Of a DNA stretch of 10,193 nucleotides, positions 1 to 8,500 are shown one piece after another. The position numbers and the translations under genes are program-made. The number at the start of each line of letters is the position of its first letter. The stretch's first letter is position 1. Location of the stretch: assembly GCA_031553675.1 (NCBI GenBank), contig JAVBLF010000026.1, positions 1-10,193 on the forward strand, given 5' to 3'. The stretch comes from JAVBLF01 sp031553675 (GTDB lineage: Bacteria; Bacillota; Clostridia; Christensenellales; CALWSW01). The notes below the pieces were generated by a model. It was not told the origin of the DNA. It did no database searches and worked only from the letters and a program-made list of their open reading frames with translations.

Positions 1-1164
1 CTCAACGCGCTCAAGTTTGACCAGATGTTCAACAACGACTTTTTCTTGACCTGGGAAAAGACGCCCGATGAGCTCAACGCGGTGTTCACGGTCGCCGACG
101 CGCTGCGCGACATGCGCGAGCGCAACGTCTCGACGAAGATCTTCGACAGCGGTCTGGGCATCTCACTCTTCCGCGACAACTCGACCCGCACACGCTTCAG
201 CTTTGCCAGCGCCTGCAACCTGCTCGGCCTCGAAGTCCAGGATCTGGACGAAGGCAAGAGCCAGATCGCGCACGGCGAGACGGTTCGCGAAACGGCCAAC
301 ATGATCTCCTTTATGGCTGACGTCATCGGCATTCGCGACGACATGTACATCGGCAAGGGCAACACCTACATGCGCGAAGTTTCGCAGGCTGTGCAGGACG
401 GCAATAGGGACGGCGTGCTCGAACAGCGTCCGACCCTCGTCAACCTCCAGTGCGACATCGACCATCCGACGCAGTCCATGGCCGACATGCTCCACATCAT
501 CCACCACTTCGGCGGCGTCGAAAACCTCAAGGGCAAGAAGATCGCCATGACCTGGGCCTATTCCCCCAGCTATGGCAAACCGCTGTCTGTGCCGCAGGGC
601 ATCATCGGCCTCATGACCCGCATGGGCATGGACGTCGCGCTGGCGCATCCGGAGGGCTACGAAGTCATGCCCGAAGTCGAGCAGGTCGCCCTGAAGAACG
701 CCCAGGAAAGCGGCGGCCACTTCTCGAAGTCGAACTCCATGGCCGAAGCCTTCAAGAACGCCGACATCGTCTATCCGAAGAGCTGGGCGCCTTTCGCCGC
801 GATGGAAAAGCGCACCAACCTCTACGGCGCAGGCGACTTCGACGGCATCAAAGCGCTCGAAAAAGAGCTGCTCGCCCAGAACGCCAACCACAAGGACTGG
901 GAATGCACCGAAGAGATGATGAAGCTGACGAACGGCGGCAAGGCGCTCTACATGCACTGCCTGCCCGCCGACATCACCGGCGTGAGCTGCAAGGAAGGCG
1001 AAGTCGAAGCAAGCGTATTCGATCGCTACCGCACGCCCCTCTACAAAGAAGCCAGCTTCAAGCCCTATGTCATCGCGGCGATGATCTTCCTCGCCAAGGT
1101 CAAAAATCCGCAGGCGACGCTCGCGGCGCTCGAACAGCGCGGCGTGGCGCGTCACTTCCAATAA
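1..1164 (+). CDS. ygeW: YgeW-type carbamoyltransferase (5' partial)
   Basis: This belongs to the aspartate/ornithine carbamoyltransferase superfamily, YgeW branch. The reading frame is open from base 1, and the eight codons before the ATG at 25 continue the YgeW-like N-terminus, so the true start lies just upstream, probably about ten residues missing. The carbamoyl-phosphate binding motif STRTR is at 181-195, HPTQ at 463-474 and HCLP at 955-966. The stretch around NSTRTRFSFA, the HGETVRETANMIS segment and the SPSYGKPLSVPQG segment match E. coli YgeW as I remember it almost residue for residue. The ornithine-type SMG substrate loop is not evident, so this is not expected to be an ordinary OTC. 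It is a cytosolic enzyme. Its purified substrate is, to my knowledge, not firmly established; published genetics in gut purine degraders implicate ygeW in urate breakdown. The carbamate kinase gene downstream suggests it runs in the phosphorolytic direction, giving carbamoyl phosphate. The family call is secure; the reaction is inferred. Confidence 0.95.
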   Translation, partial: LNALKFDQMFNNDFFLTWEKTPDELNAVFTVADALRDMRERNVSTKIFDSGLGISLFRDNSTRTRFSFASACNLLGLEVQDLDEGKSQIAHGETVRETANMISFMADVIGIRDDMYIGKGNTYMREVSQAVQDGNRDGVLEQRPTLVNLQCDIDHPTQSMADMLHIIHHFGGVENLKGKKIAMTWAYSPSYGKPLSVPQGIIGLMTRMGMDVALAHPEGYEVMPEVEQVALKNAQESGGHFSKSNSMAEAFKNADIVYPKSWAPFAAMEKRTNLYGAGDFDGIKALEKELLAQNANHKDWECTEEMMKLTNGGKALYMHCLPADITGVSCKEGEVEASVFDRYRTPLYKEASFKPYVIAAMIFLAKVKNPQATLAALEQRGVARHFQ

Positions 1165-1396
1165 ATAAAAGCTCTGGCAAAACCCTCTTGGAGGCAGCGC
1201 CTTGCGCCGCCTCGCACCCGACCTCTTCTTCTACCACGGCTGATGGTTTGGATGGGCGCAATCGCGCGCTCATCCGGCTGTCCCGTCCCGTCAGACCACA
1301 ACACTTCGAACGATGGCGTTTCCGTTCAGTTTCAAACGGCGAAATGCCACAGAATCAAGATAGAATCACATCATCCAAGTAAGGAATGAATACGCC
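1165..1396 (+). other. Gap with two stem-loops and a paired AGAATCA repeat
   Basis: This 232-base gap has no convincing gene. It holds two stem-loops. The first, 1191-1213, has arms GAGGC-A-GCGC and GCGC-C-GCCTC around a 3-nt loop, with one A/C mismatch. The second, 1250-1275, has 10-bp arms (one G-U pair) around a 6-nt loop. Neither is followed by a clear T-tract, so they are not textbook intrinsic terminators. Nearer the next gene the DNA is less GC-rich, and AGAATCA occurs twice at 1351-1357 and 1362-1368, one helical turn apart. TAGAAT at 1361-1366 could serve as a -10 box, but no good -35 sits at the right distance. A promoter for the carbamate kinase gene here is possible but unproven. 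Confidence 0.5.
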
Positions 1397-2329
1397 GTGA
1401 AAAAAAGAATCGTGATCGCCCTGGGTGGAAACGCTTTGGGCAACAATTTGGCCGAACAAATGGTCGCCGTCCAAACGACGTCGAAAGCCATCGTCGATCT
1501 CGTCGAACAGGGCCACGAAGTCGTCATCGCGCACGGCAACGGCCCGCAGGTCGGCATGATCAACCTCGCTTTCGAGGCCGCGAGCAAAACCGAGACGAAG
1601 TCGCCCGTCATGCCGCTTTCGGTTTGCGTCGCCATGAGCCAGGGCTACATCGGCTACGACCTCCAAAACGCGCTGCGAGAAGAGCTGCTGAACCGCGGCA
1701 TGAACGTCCCGGTCAGCACGATCATCACGCAGACCGTCGTCGATAAAAACGATCCGGCTTTTGCCGACCCCACCAAGCCGATCGGCTCGTTTTACACCGC
1801 CGAGGAAGCCAAGCAATTCGAGAGCCGTGGCTACGTCATGAAAGAGGACGCCGGACGCGGCTACCGCCGTATGGTGGCCTCGCCCAAGCCGGTAGACGTC
1901 GTCGAACGCGAAACCGTCCGCGCTCTGATCGAAGCCGGTCAGCTCGTCATATCGGTCGGTGGCGGCGGCATCCCCGTGACGAAAGACGGCAACAAGCTCA
2001 TCGGCGCGCCCGCCGTTGTCGACAAGGACCACGCCTCCTGCGTGCTTGCCCAGATCGTCGAAGCCGACATCCTGATCATCCTCACGGCCGTCGAGCGCGT
2101 CGCGATCAACTACGGCAAGCCCGACGAGAAATGGCTCGACACCCTGACGCTCGACGAAGCCAAGCAGTACGCCGCAGAAGGACACTTCGCCCCCGGCTCC
2201 ATGCTTCCCAAGGTCGAGGCTGCCATGAACTTTGCTGCCAGCAAGCCCGGCCGCGAATCGCTGATCACCCTGCTCGAAAAGGCCAAGGACGGCATCGCCG
2301 GTACGACGGGCACGAGGATTCGGGGCTAG
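1397..2329 (+). CDS. arcC: Carbamate kinase
   Basis: This 310-residue protein has the usual full length of carbamate kinase, which reversibly transfers phosphate from carbamoyl phosphate to ADP, giving ATP, CO2 and ammonia. Visible amino-acid-kinase features are LGGNAL (residues 9-14), HGNGPQVG (46-53), the glycine run VGGGGIP (187-193), and PKVEAA with K272 near the C-terminus, where the family has a conserved nucleotide-site lysine. The start is a GTG at 1397. The AAGGA at 1381-1385 is 11 nt upstream, a rather long spacing, and the family N-terminus (KKRIVIALGGN) fits this start. It is a cytosolic enzyme, usually a homodimer. Its position behind ygeW suggests that carbamoyl phosphate made by YgeW is used here for substrate-level ATP, as E. 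coli YqeA is thought to do beside ygeW. An arginine deiminase role is less likely because no arcA or arcB-type gene is seen. Confidence 0.96.
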   Translation: MKKRIVIALGGNALGNNLAEQMVAVQTTSKAIVDLVEQGHEVVIAHGNGPQVGMINLAFEAASKTETKSPVMPLSVCVAMSQGYIGYDLQNALREELLNRGMNVPVSTIITQTVVDKNDPAFADPTKPIGSFYTAEEAKQFESRGYVMKEDAGRGYRRMVASPKPVDVVERETVRALIEAGQLVISVGGGGIPVTKDGNKLIGAPAVVDKDHASCVLAQIVEADILIILTAVERVAINYGKPDEKWLDTLTLDEAKQYAAEGHFAPGSMLPKVEAAMNFAASKPGRESLITLLEKAKDGIAGTTGTRIRG

Positions 2330-2339
2330 GGGACGACAT

Positions 2340-2561
2340 TGGGGGCTTTGCCCCTAAGACCCCACTGGGCTTTGCCCAGGCCCACTTAAGGGTCAGGGAC
2401 CCTTAAGAATCCCTTTCGGGAACTTTCATCATGGATAGAACAGGACGTAAACGCGCCTTCCACTGTGAACGCGAGCGATCAAAGATTTCGTAAAACGGTA
2501 TATAGGGATTCTCAAGGGGCTTGCTCCTTGAGCAGGGGTTTGGGGACAGCGTCCCCAAGCC
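2340..2561. repeat. Inverted pair of multi-hairpin intergenic repeats
   Basis: This fills nearly all of the carbamate kinase-ssnA gap. The left arm has three stem-loops: GGGGC/GCCCC at 2342-2354, CTGGGC/GCCCAG at 2365-2379, and a perfect 10-bp stem CTTAAGGGTC/GACCCTTAAG at 2385-2407, ending in GAATCCC at 2407-2413. The right arm is the same kind of module in opposite orientation: GGGATTCTCAA at 2505-2515, a 10-bp stem at 2511-2532 (one G-U), then a 10-bp stem at 2538-2560 (one G-U) with loop AGC. TTAAGAATCCC (2403-2413) and the complement of 2505-2515 match at 10 of 11 bases, and both arms have ACCCC between hairpins. A less GC-rich core of 91 bases (2414-2504) separates them. This resembles the palindromic REP/MITE-like repeats scattered between genes in many Firmicutes. 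No transposase or target duplication is visible. Confidence 0.7.
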
Positions 2562-2571
2562 GTTCCCAGCG

Positions 2572-2581
2572 AAGAGGAGGA
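2572..2581 (+). promoter_or_regulatory. Ribosome binding site that sets the ssnA start
   Basis: AAGAGGAGGA lies 6-7 nt before the ATG at 2588, a near-consensus Shine-Dalgarno. It settles the start: an in-frame ATG at 2465 has no comparable site, and the 41 extra codons it would add come from the repeat element rather than from conserved protein. Confidence 0.85.
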
Positions 2582-2587
2582 AGCGGA

Positions 2588-3919
2588 ATGAATCTCATCG
2601 GCAACGGAACGCTCATCACCCAGAACGCGGCTTACCCCCTGATCGAGAACGGCTGCGTCGCCTACGAAGGCGGAAACATCGTGGATTTTGGCACGACGGA
2701 CGAAATGAAAGCGGCTTATCCGCAGGCGGATTTCATGGACGCGGCGGGCTGCCTGATCATGCCGGGCTTGATCAACTGCCACACCCACATCTATAGCGCG
2801 TTGGCGCGCGGCATTTCGATTCCGGATTCGCCGGTCAACCACAACTTCGACGACATCCTGAACAACCTGTGGTGGCGCCTCGACCGCAAGCTCGACATGG
2901 ACGACATCCGCGTCAGCGCCTACGCCACCTACATCAACAGCATCAAAAACGGTGTGACGACGGCGTTTGACCACCATGCGAGCATGGGCTGCGTCGAGGG
3001 AAGCCTGTTCACGATCGCCGAAGTCGCCAAGCAGTTCGGGATCCGCACTTCGCTCTGCTGCGAAGTCTCGGATCGCGACGGCGCCGAGGTTTCGGCGGCG
3101 ACCGTCAAGGAAAACGCCGACTTCATCAAATACGCCCAAGCGCAGAACAACGACATGGTCAAGGGCATGTTCGGCCTGCACGCCTCGTTCACGATCGACG
3201 ACGCGACCCTCGAAAGCTGCGTCAAAGAGATGGGCGACAGCAACGCCGGATTCCATGTCCATGTGGCGGAAGGCCCGAGCGACGTCGCCGACGCCCTGAA
3301 GCGCACCGGCAAGCGCGTCGTCAATCGCCTCTACGACTTCGGCATCCTGGGCGACAAGTCGATCGCCGTCCACTGCATCCACATCACACAGTCCGAGATG
3401 GATCTGCTCAAATCGACGGGCACGGCTGTCGTACACAACCCGCAGTCCAACATGGGCAACGCCGTCGGATGCTCGCCGGTCATTCACATGCTGGAGCGGG
3501 GGCTGCTCGTCGGCATGGGCACGGACGCCTACACCGACGACATGCTCGAATCGATGAAGCAGACCGGCCTCATTCACAAGCACCACCTCTGCGAGCCGAG
3601 CGTCGCCTGGGGCGAACCGCCGCAGATGCTCTTTGAAAACAACCGCGCGATCGCGGGCCGATATTTCGGCAAGAAGCTGGGCATCATCGAAAAGGGCGCC
3701 GCCGCCGACATCATCGCGCTGCGCTACAACCCGCAGACCCCGCTGACCGCCGGCAACATTTCGGGCCACCTGCACTTCGGCACGAACGGTGCCATGGTCG
3801 ATACGTCGATCATCGACGGCAAGCTCGTCATGCGCGGACGCCAACTCGTCGACATCGACGAAGAAGCCTGCTTCGCCCAGTCCCGCGAACAGGCCAAGAA
3901 GCTCTGGGCCAGGATCTAA
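2588..3919 (+). CDS. ssnA: SsnA family metal-dependent amidohydrolase
   Basis: This 443-residue protein, the same size as E. coli SsnA, is of the cytosine deaminase/guanine deaminase/AtzA branch of amidohydrolases. The metal site is visible: HTH (H65, H67) at the end of the first strand, HVAE (H225, E228), H262 in AVHCIH, and D313 in GMGTDA. NLWWRLDRKLD, the DHHAS segment and VHNPQSNM are SsnA-type signatures recalled from E. coli. The family removes an amino group or opens a C-N bond of a ring with one catalytic metal. The substrate of SsnA is not settled here, but genetic work in gut purine degraders places ssnA in urate breakdown, so a ring intermediate is likely. The enzyme has no signal peptide. 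It lies after a 258-base gap filled by repeats, so it may be transcribed separately from ygeW-arcC. A plain guanine deaminase is an alternative, less likely given the gene context. Confidence 0.95.
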   Translation: MNLIGNGTLITQNAAYPLIENGCVAYEGGNIVDFGTTDEMKAAYPQADFMDAAGCLIMPGLINCHTHIYSALARGISIPDSPVNHNFDDILNNLWWRLDRKLDMDDIRVSAYATYINSIKNGVTTAFDHHASMGCVEGSLFTIAEVAKQFGIRTSLCCEVSDRDGAEVSAATVKENADFIKYAQAQNNDMVKGMFGLHASFTIDDATLESCVKEMGDSNAGFHVHVAEGPSDVADALKRTGKRVVNRLYDFGILGDKSIAVHCIHITQSEMDLLKSTGTAVVHNPQSNMGNAVGCSPVIHMLERGLLVGMGTDAYTDDMLESMKQTGLIHKHHLCEPSVAWGEPPQMLFENNRAIAGRYFGKKLGIIEKGAAADIIALRYNPQTPLTAGNISGHLHFGTNGAMVDTSIIDGKLVMRGRQLVDIDEEACFAQSREQAKKLWARI

Positions 3920-4086
3920 TTCTGCCATCTGTCAGGTCTTTCGGAATCGCCTTCGCGCACGTCAAGCCCGTCACGGAGGTTCGGAAGCGACCCCATTGAC
4001 TGTGTAAGCAGCCCTCGTGAATCAAAAATGGGCTTCCGGTCGGTTGGTTTGGGCCGGCCGGAAGCTTCACAAAGGGAGACTAGTAT
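3920..4086 (+). promoter_or_regulatory. Permease leader with strong hairpin beside the RBS
   Basis: This 167-base leader holds a 12-bp stem (4032-4043 with 4054-4065, one G-U pair) and a 10-nt loop. It ends 6 bases before the Shine-Dalgarno AAGGGAG (4072-4078) of the permease gene. The segment CGGAAGC of the 3' arm (4059-4065) also occurs upstream at 3982-3988, so the upstream copy could pair with GCTTCCG (4032-4038) instead and prevent the hairpin. TTGACT at 3996-4001 resembles a -35 box, with only a poor -10 (around 4019-4025) downstream; transcription from there would begin near the hairpin. A regulatory role in purine uptake is an inference. I see no match to the conserved core of purine riboswitches. 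Confidence 0.4.
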
Positions 4087-5493
4087 ATGGGAAACTCAGC
4101 CGCATTTGCCAAGGGTGGCAAGGACCAGATCTACAAACTCGAAGGAAGACCGCCGCTCTCGGTAGCCATCCCGATCGGCCTGCAACACGTGTTGTCGATG
4201 TTCACCGGCAACCTCGCCCCCATCCTCATCCTGGCAGGCGCTGCCAAGGTGACGAACGATCAGCGCATCCTGATGCTCCAATGCGCCATGATCGCGTCGG
4301 CCATCACGACCATCATCCAGCTTTACCCGATCAAGATCGGCAAGCACTTCCAGATCGGCTCGGGCCTCCCGATCGTCATGGGGACGGCCTTCGCCTTCGT
4401 TCCGACCATGATCACGGTCGGCGGGACATTCGGGATCAACGTCGTATTGGGCGCTTCGCTTATCGGTGCTTTCTCCGAGATCATACTCGGCTTGTGCTAC
4501 CGCTGGCTGAAAAAGCTCTTTTCGCCGCTGGTGATCGGCGCCGTCCTGATCACGATCGGCATCAACCTGCTGCGCACCGGCGCCGTCTACTTCGGCGGCG
4601 GACAGTCGGCGCTGACGGCCATGCTCAACGGCGAAGCTTCGACGTTCGGGTCGTGGCAAAACCTTCTGATGGGCTTCTCGGTCTTCCTGACGATCATGGT
4701 GCTCCAGCGCTTCGGCAAAGGCATGGTCAAAGTCTGCGCCGTGTTGATCGGCCTGGTCGTCGGCTATGTGCTCGCACTCCTGCTGCACCAGATCGACCTG
4801 AGCCAAATCGCGAATGCGGGTTGGATCTCGGTGCCCCGCCCGCTGAGCATCATGCCGGAATTCAAGCCGCAGGCCATTCTGATGTTCCTCGCGGTCTACA
4901 TCGTATCCGGCCTCGAAACGATGGGCAACACCTCGGGCATCACGATCGCGGCGTTTAACCGCCAAGCGACCGAAAAAGAGACGAGCGGCGCCATCGTCTG
5001 CGACGCGGTCGGCTCGCAGTTCGCCAACTTCTTCAACACGCTGCCCAACACGGCGTTTGGCCAGAATGCCGGCCTCGTCGCGATGACCAAGGTCGTCAAC
5101 CGCTTCTGCATTGCCTGCGGCGCAGGCATCCTCTTGCTGGCGGGTCTGGTTCCGAAAATCGGCGCTGTCTTTTCCGTCATTCCGAGCTCTGTACTCGGTG
5201 GCGCCGTCATTACGATTTTCGCCATCATTCTGATCAACGGCATCAAGATGGTCGCGAAAGCGGGCTTCACGGACAAAAATGTCCTGGCGCTCGCCGTGAC
5301 CTTCGGCGTCGGCTACGGCTTCAGCGCCGTCCCGCAGATCACGACGATCATGCCTGGATTCCTTCAGTTCATTCTGCACGATGCCGTCACCGCGGTCTGC
5401 ATCGTCGCCGTCATCACGAACCTGATCTTCAATGGCCTGAACCATGAAGATCCCCGAGACAGTGCCGAAGCGGCCGAAGTCGGCGTGGGCTAA
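4087..5493 (+). CDS. NCS2 urate/xanthine permease
   Basis: This 468-residue, highly hydrophobic membrane protein belongs to the nucleobase-ascorbate transporter (NCS2) family. It would be expected to carry urate or xanthine by proton symport through the inner membrane, with about 14 transmembrane segments. Landmarks of the family are present: H34 in GLQHVL of the first membrane segment, E277 in GLETMG (matching the essential TM8 glutamate of XanQ/UapA), D306 in VCDAVG, and the signature QNAGLVAMTK (326-335). The NTLPNTAFGQNAGL region resembles the PucJ/PucK and UacT (urate/xanthine) group more than uracil permeases. The N-terminus has a short polar lead without a signal peptide. The ATG at 4087 is preceded by AAGGGAG with 8-nt spacing. 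It sits between ssnA and ygfK, as expected for importing the substrate of the pathway. Urate versus xanthine cannot be decided from sequence. Confidence 0.93.
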   Translation: MGNSAAFAKGGKDQIYKLEGRPPLSVAIPIGLQHVLSMFTGNLAPILILAGAAKVTNDQRILMLQCAMIASAITTIIQLYPIKIGKHFQIGSGLPIVMGTAFAFVPTMITVGGTFGINVVLGASLIGAFSEIILGLCYRWLKKLFSPLVIGAVLITIGINLLRTGAVYFGGGQSALTAMLNGEASTFGSWQNLLMGFSVFLTIMVLQRFGKGMVKVCAVLIGLVVGYVLALLLHQIDLSQIANAGWISVPRPLSIMPEFKPQAILMFLAVYIVSGLETMGNTSGITIAAFNRQATEKETSGAIVCDAVGSQFANFFNTLPNTAFGQNAGLVAMTKVVNRFCIACGAGILLLAGLVPKIGAVFSVIPSSVLGGAVITIFAIILINGIKMVAKAGFTDKNVLALAVTFGVGYGFSAVPQITTIMPGFLQFILHDAVTAVCIVAVITNLIFNGLNHEDPRDSAEAAEVGVG

Positions 5494-5508
5494 ACAGAAC
5501 GCAATTGC

Positions 5509-5536
5509 GATAGGGACGCCCGGCTGCGTCCCTATC
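5509..5536 (+). other. Perfect 11-bp stem-loop between permease and ygfK genes
   Basis: GATAGGGACGC at 5509-5519 pairs perfectly with GCGTCCCTATC at 5526-5536 around a 6-nt loop. The next bases (CGACTACATT) are not a T-run, so it is a weak terminator candidate. It could instead stabilise or separate the permease part of the message from ygfK, whose ribosome binding site GGAGGG is at 5568-5573. The small palindrome GCAATTGC (5501-5508) abuts it. Confidence 0.55.
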
Positions 5537-5579
5537 CGACTACATTCACTCTTACGATTCACTTGATGGAGGGAAGACC

Positions 5580-8500
5580 ATGAGCGAAATCATGCGACCG
5601 ATGCCCATTGCGCAGATCCTGACCTGGATGCGCGAGGAGTACCTTACGCAGGGCAAGATCTTTGGCATCCGCAAGGAAAAGTTCTACCGCAACGAATCCG
5701 GCACGTCCGCCAGCATCTTCGGCCAGACGATCAGCTCTGTGATCGGCCCAGCCGCCGGCCCGAACAGCCAGCTCGCCCAGAACATCATCGCGGCTTACCT
5801 CGGCGGCAGCCGTTTTATCGAGCTCAAGACCGTCCAGAAAATGGATGGCGATGAGCTGCGCGCCTGCGTTGCCCGCCCCTGCATCCGCGCCCAGGACGAG
5901 TGCTACAACGTCGAATGGTCCACGGAGCTTTTCGTCCAACAGGCCTATGACGAATACCTGAAAGCCTACTTCGCGATCCTCGTGCTGGCGAAAGAGCTTG
6001 AATTGGCGAACGAGCGCGACTTCGCGTTCAACATGTCGGTCGGCTACGACCTCGAAGGCATCAAACTGCCCAAGATCGACAACTACATCGAAGGCATGAA
6101 GGATGCGTCGAACACGCCCATTTGGAAGGAATGCGTCGCGGCTGTCCAAGCCATGCTGCCCTCTTTCAAACGCTTTTCTCAGGCCGACCTCGACGCGATT
6201 TCGCCCCAGATCAGCAATTCGGTCACAATCTCGACGCTGCACGGCTGCCCGCCCGACGAGATCGAGCGCATCGCCATGCACCTTTTGACCGTCAAGGGCA
6301 TGCACACCTTCGTCAAGTGCAACCCGACGCTGCTCGGCTACGAGACCGCCCGCCGTCTGCTCAACGGCCTGGGCTACAATTACGTCAGCTTCGACGATCA
6401 CCACTTCAAAGAAGACCTTCAGTATGGCGACGCTGTCACGATGTTCAAGCGTTTGCAGCAGGTTGCCGCGGACAAGGGCTTGCAGTTCGGCGTTAAGATC
6501 ACGAACACATTCCCCGTTGAGATCAAAAACGGCGAGCTTCCCGGCGAAGAAATGTACATGTCGGGCCGCGCGCTTTACCCGTTGTCTTTGACGGCGGCCT
6601 CGCGCCTGACTAAGGACTTTGACGGTTCGCTCCAGATCAGCTACTCGGGCGGCGCGGATGCCCACAACATCGACGAGCTCTTCGCGCTCGGTGTCATGCC
6701 GATCACGATGGCGACGACGATCCTCAAGCCAGGCGGCTACGAGCGCATGCACCAGATCGCCAAGATCCTCGAGCCCAAGCTTGCGGGCGCGTTTGCGGGC
6801 GTCGATGTCGCCGGTTTGACGGCGCGCGCCGAAAACGTGACGAGCGACTCCTACCACAAGAAGAGCGCCCGCGCCGTCGAGTCGCGCAAGACCGACTCCA
6901 AACTCGGCCAGTACGACTGCTTCAAGGCACCTTGTAAGTCAGGCGGCTGTCCGATCGAGCAACAGATTCCCGAATACCTCCGCCTCGTCGCTGACGCGAA
7001 CTTCGACGAAGCGTTCAAAGTGATTGCGATCGACAACGCGCTCCCCTCGGTGCTCGGCACGATCTGCAACCATGCCTGCCAGACCAAGTGCACCCGCCTC
7101 GACTACGACGCCTCCCTCCAGATCCGCAGCATGAAGAAGATCGCTGCCGACAACGCGCAGGATGCCTTCATTGCCGCGTCGAAGCCGGCGGCAACCAAGA
7201 CCGACAAGAAAGCCCTCGTGATCGGCGCCGGTCCCGGCGGCATCGCGACGGCACTCTTCCTGCGCCGCAACGGCATGGATGTCACCGTTCGCGAATGCCG
7301 CGACAAAGCGCTGGGCATCGTGTCGCACGTCATCCCGGCCTTCCGCATCGCCGAAGAATCGCTTCAGCGCGACGTCCGCATGGCCGAAGCAGCTGGCGTG
7401 ACCTTCCAGTATGGCTGCGATCCGGCCTACGACCTCAAAGCGCTTCGCAAGGAATTCGACGCCGTCGTCGTCGCGACCGGCGCTTGGAAAGAAGGCGCTT
7501 CGCCCGTCCAAGAGGGCGGCGCAAAGCTGCGCGATTCCCTGGCCTTCCTGATCGAATCGAAGCAGAAGGACTGCAAGGTCGAACTCGGCAAGCGCGTCGC
7601 CGTGATCGGCGGCGGCGACGTCGCGATGGACTGCGCGCGTGCCGCCAAGAAGGCCCCCGGCGTCGAGCAGGTGACGGTCGTCTACCGCCGCACCCGCGCC
7701 CAGATGCCCGCCGAACCGGAAGAACTCGCAGATGCGATCGCCGATGGCGTCGATCTGGTCGAGCTTTGCGCGCCGGTGAGCTTTGACGGCAAAGAGCTCA
7801 GGTGTGAACGGATGCAGCTTGGCGAGAAGGATGCGACCGGTCGCCGCAGCGTCGAAGGGACGGGCATTTCCGCTACCATGTTCTTCGACACCGTAATCGC
7901 GGCCGTCGGCGCGCGCGTCGATACGGAGCCCTTCGTCGCGAACGGCCTCGAAGTCGACAAGCGCGGCCGCCTGGCTTTCAATGAAGCTTGCGAAACGGCG
8001 ATCGACGGCGTTTACGTCGTTGGCGACTGCAAGCGTGGCCCGTCCACCATCGTTTCGGCCGTGGCCGACGCCAAGCGCGCCGCCACCGACATCCTGAAAA
8101 AGGCTGGGCTCGACGCCGATTTCGTCCGCATCGACCTGCCCCAGGATCGCAAAGCCGTCGAAGCGAAGAAGGGTGTGCTGATCCCCGCCAGCAAAGAAGC
8201 CTGCGAAGGCGAACGCTGCCTCGTCTGCGACCAGGTCTGCGAGATCTGCACCGACGTCTGCCCGAACCGCGCCAATGTTGCGATCGACGTGCAGGGCGGC
8301 GGCTTCGAGCAGAAGCGCCAGATCCTCCACATCGACGGCATGTGCAACGAATGCGGCAACTGCGGCGTTTTCTGCCCGCACACCGGCAACCCCTACCTCG
8401 ACAAGACGACGCTGTTCTGGTCGGAAGAAGACTTCCAAGACAGCGAGAACAAGGGCTTTGTGGCCCTGGGCGGCGATGCCTTCAAGATCCGCGACGAAAA

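Noticed and set aside
25..27. ATG at 25 as the start of ygeW
   Set aside because: Eight in-frame codons before it match the family N-terminus and no ribosome binding site precedes it; the gene starts outside the window.
450..1382. A 310-codon + strand frame overlapping ygeW and running into the gap
   Set aside because: It is an out-of-frame, Arg/His-rich shadow of ygeW, and its end in the gap has no protein-like features.
2465..2467. Upstream ATG as start of ssnA
   Set aside because: The extra 41 residues are translated from the repeat element, and the strong ribosome binding site lies before 2588.
2342..2560. CRISPR-like array or intrinsic terminator set
   Set aside because: The repeats are palindromic stems of unequal length in opposite orientations without regular spacers, and none is followed by a T-tract.
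2429..3928. Long antisense frame of about 500 codons opposite ssnA, and similar ones opposite the permease, ygfK and hydroxylase genes
   Set aside because: They mirror genes with clear families on the + strand, have biased composition (rich in Arg, Asp, Val, Ala), no recognisable motifs, and follow from the G/C-rich third codon positions.
3920..4086. Purine riboswitch before the permease gene
   Set aside because: The conserved core segments of that riboswitch (loop motifs TTTCTAC and CCGTAAA in proper order) are not found; only a simple hairpin is visible. A loose TTCTACC at 1228-1236 in the first gap likewise lacks the rest of the core.
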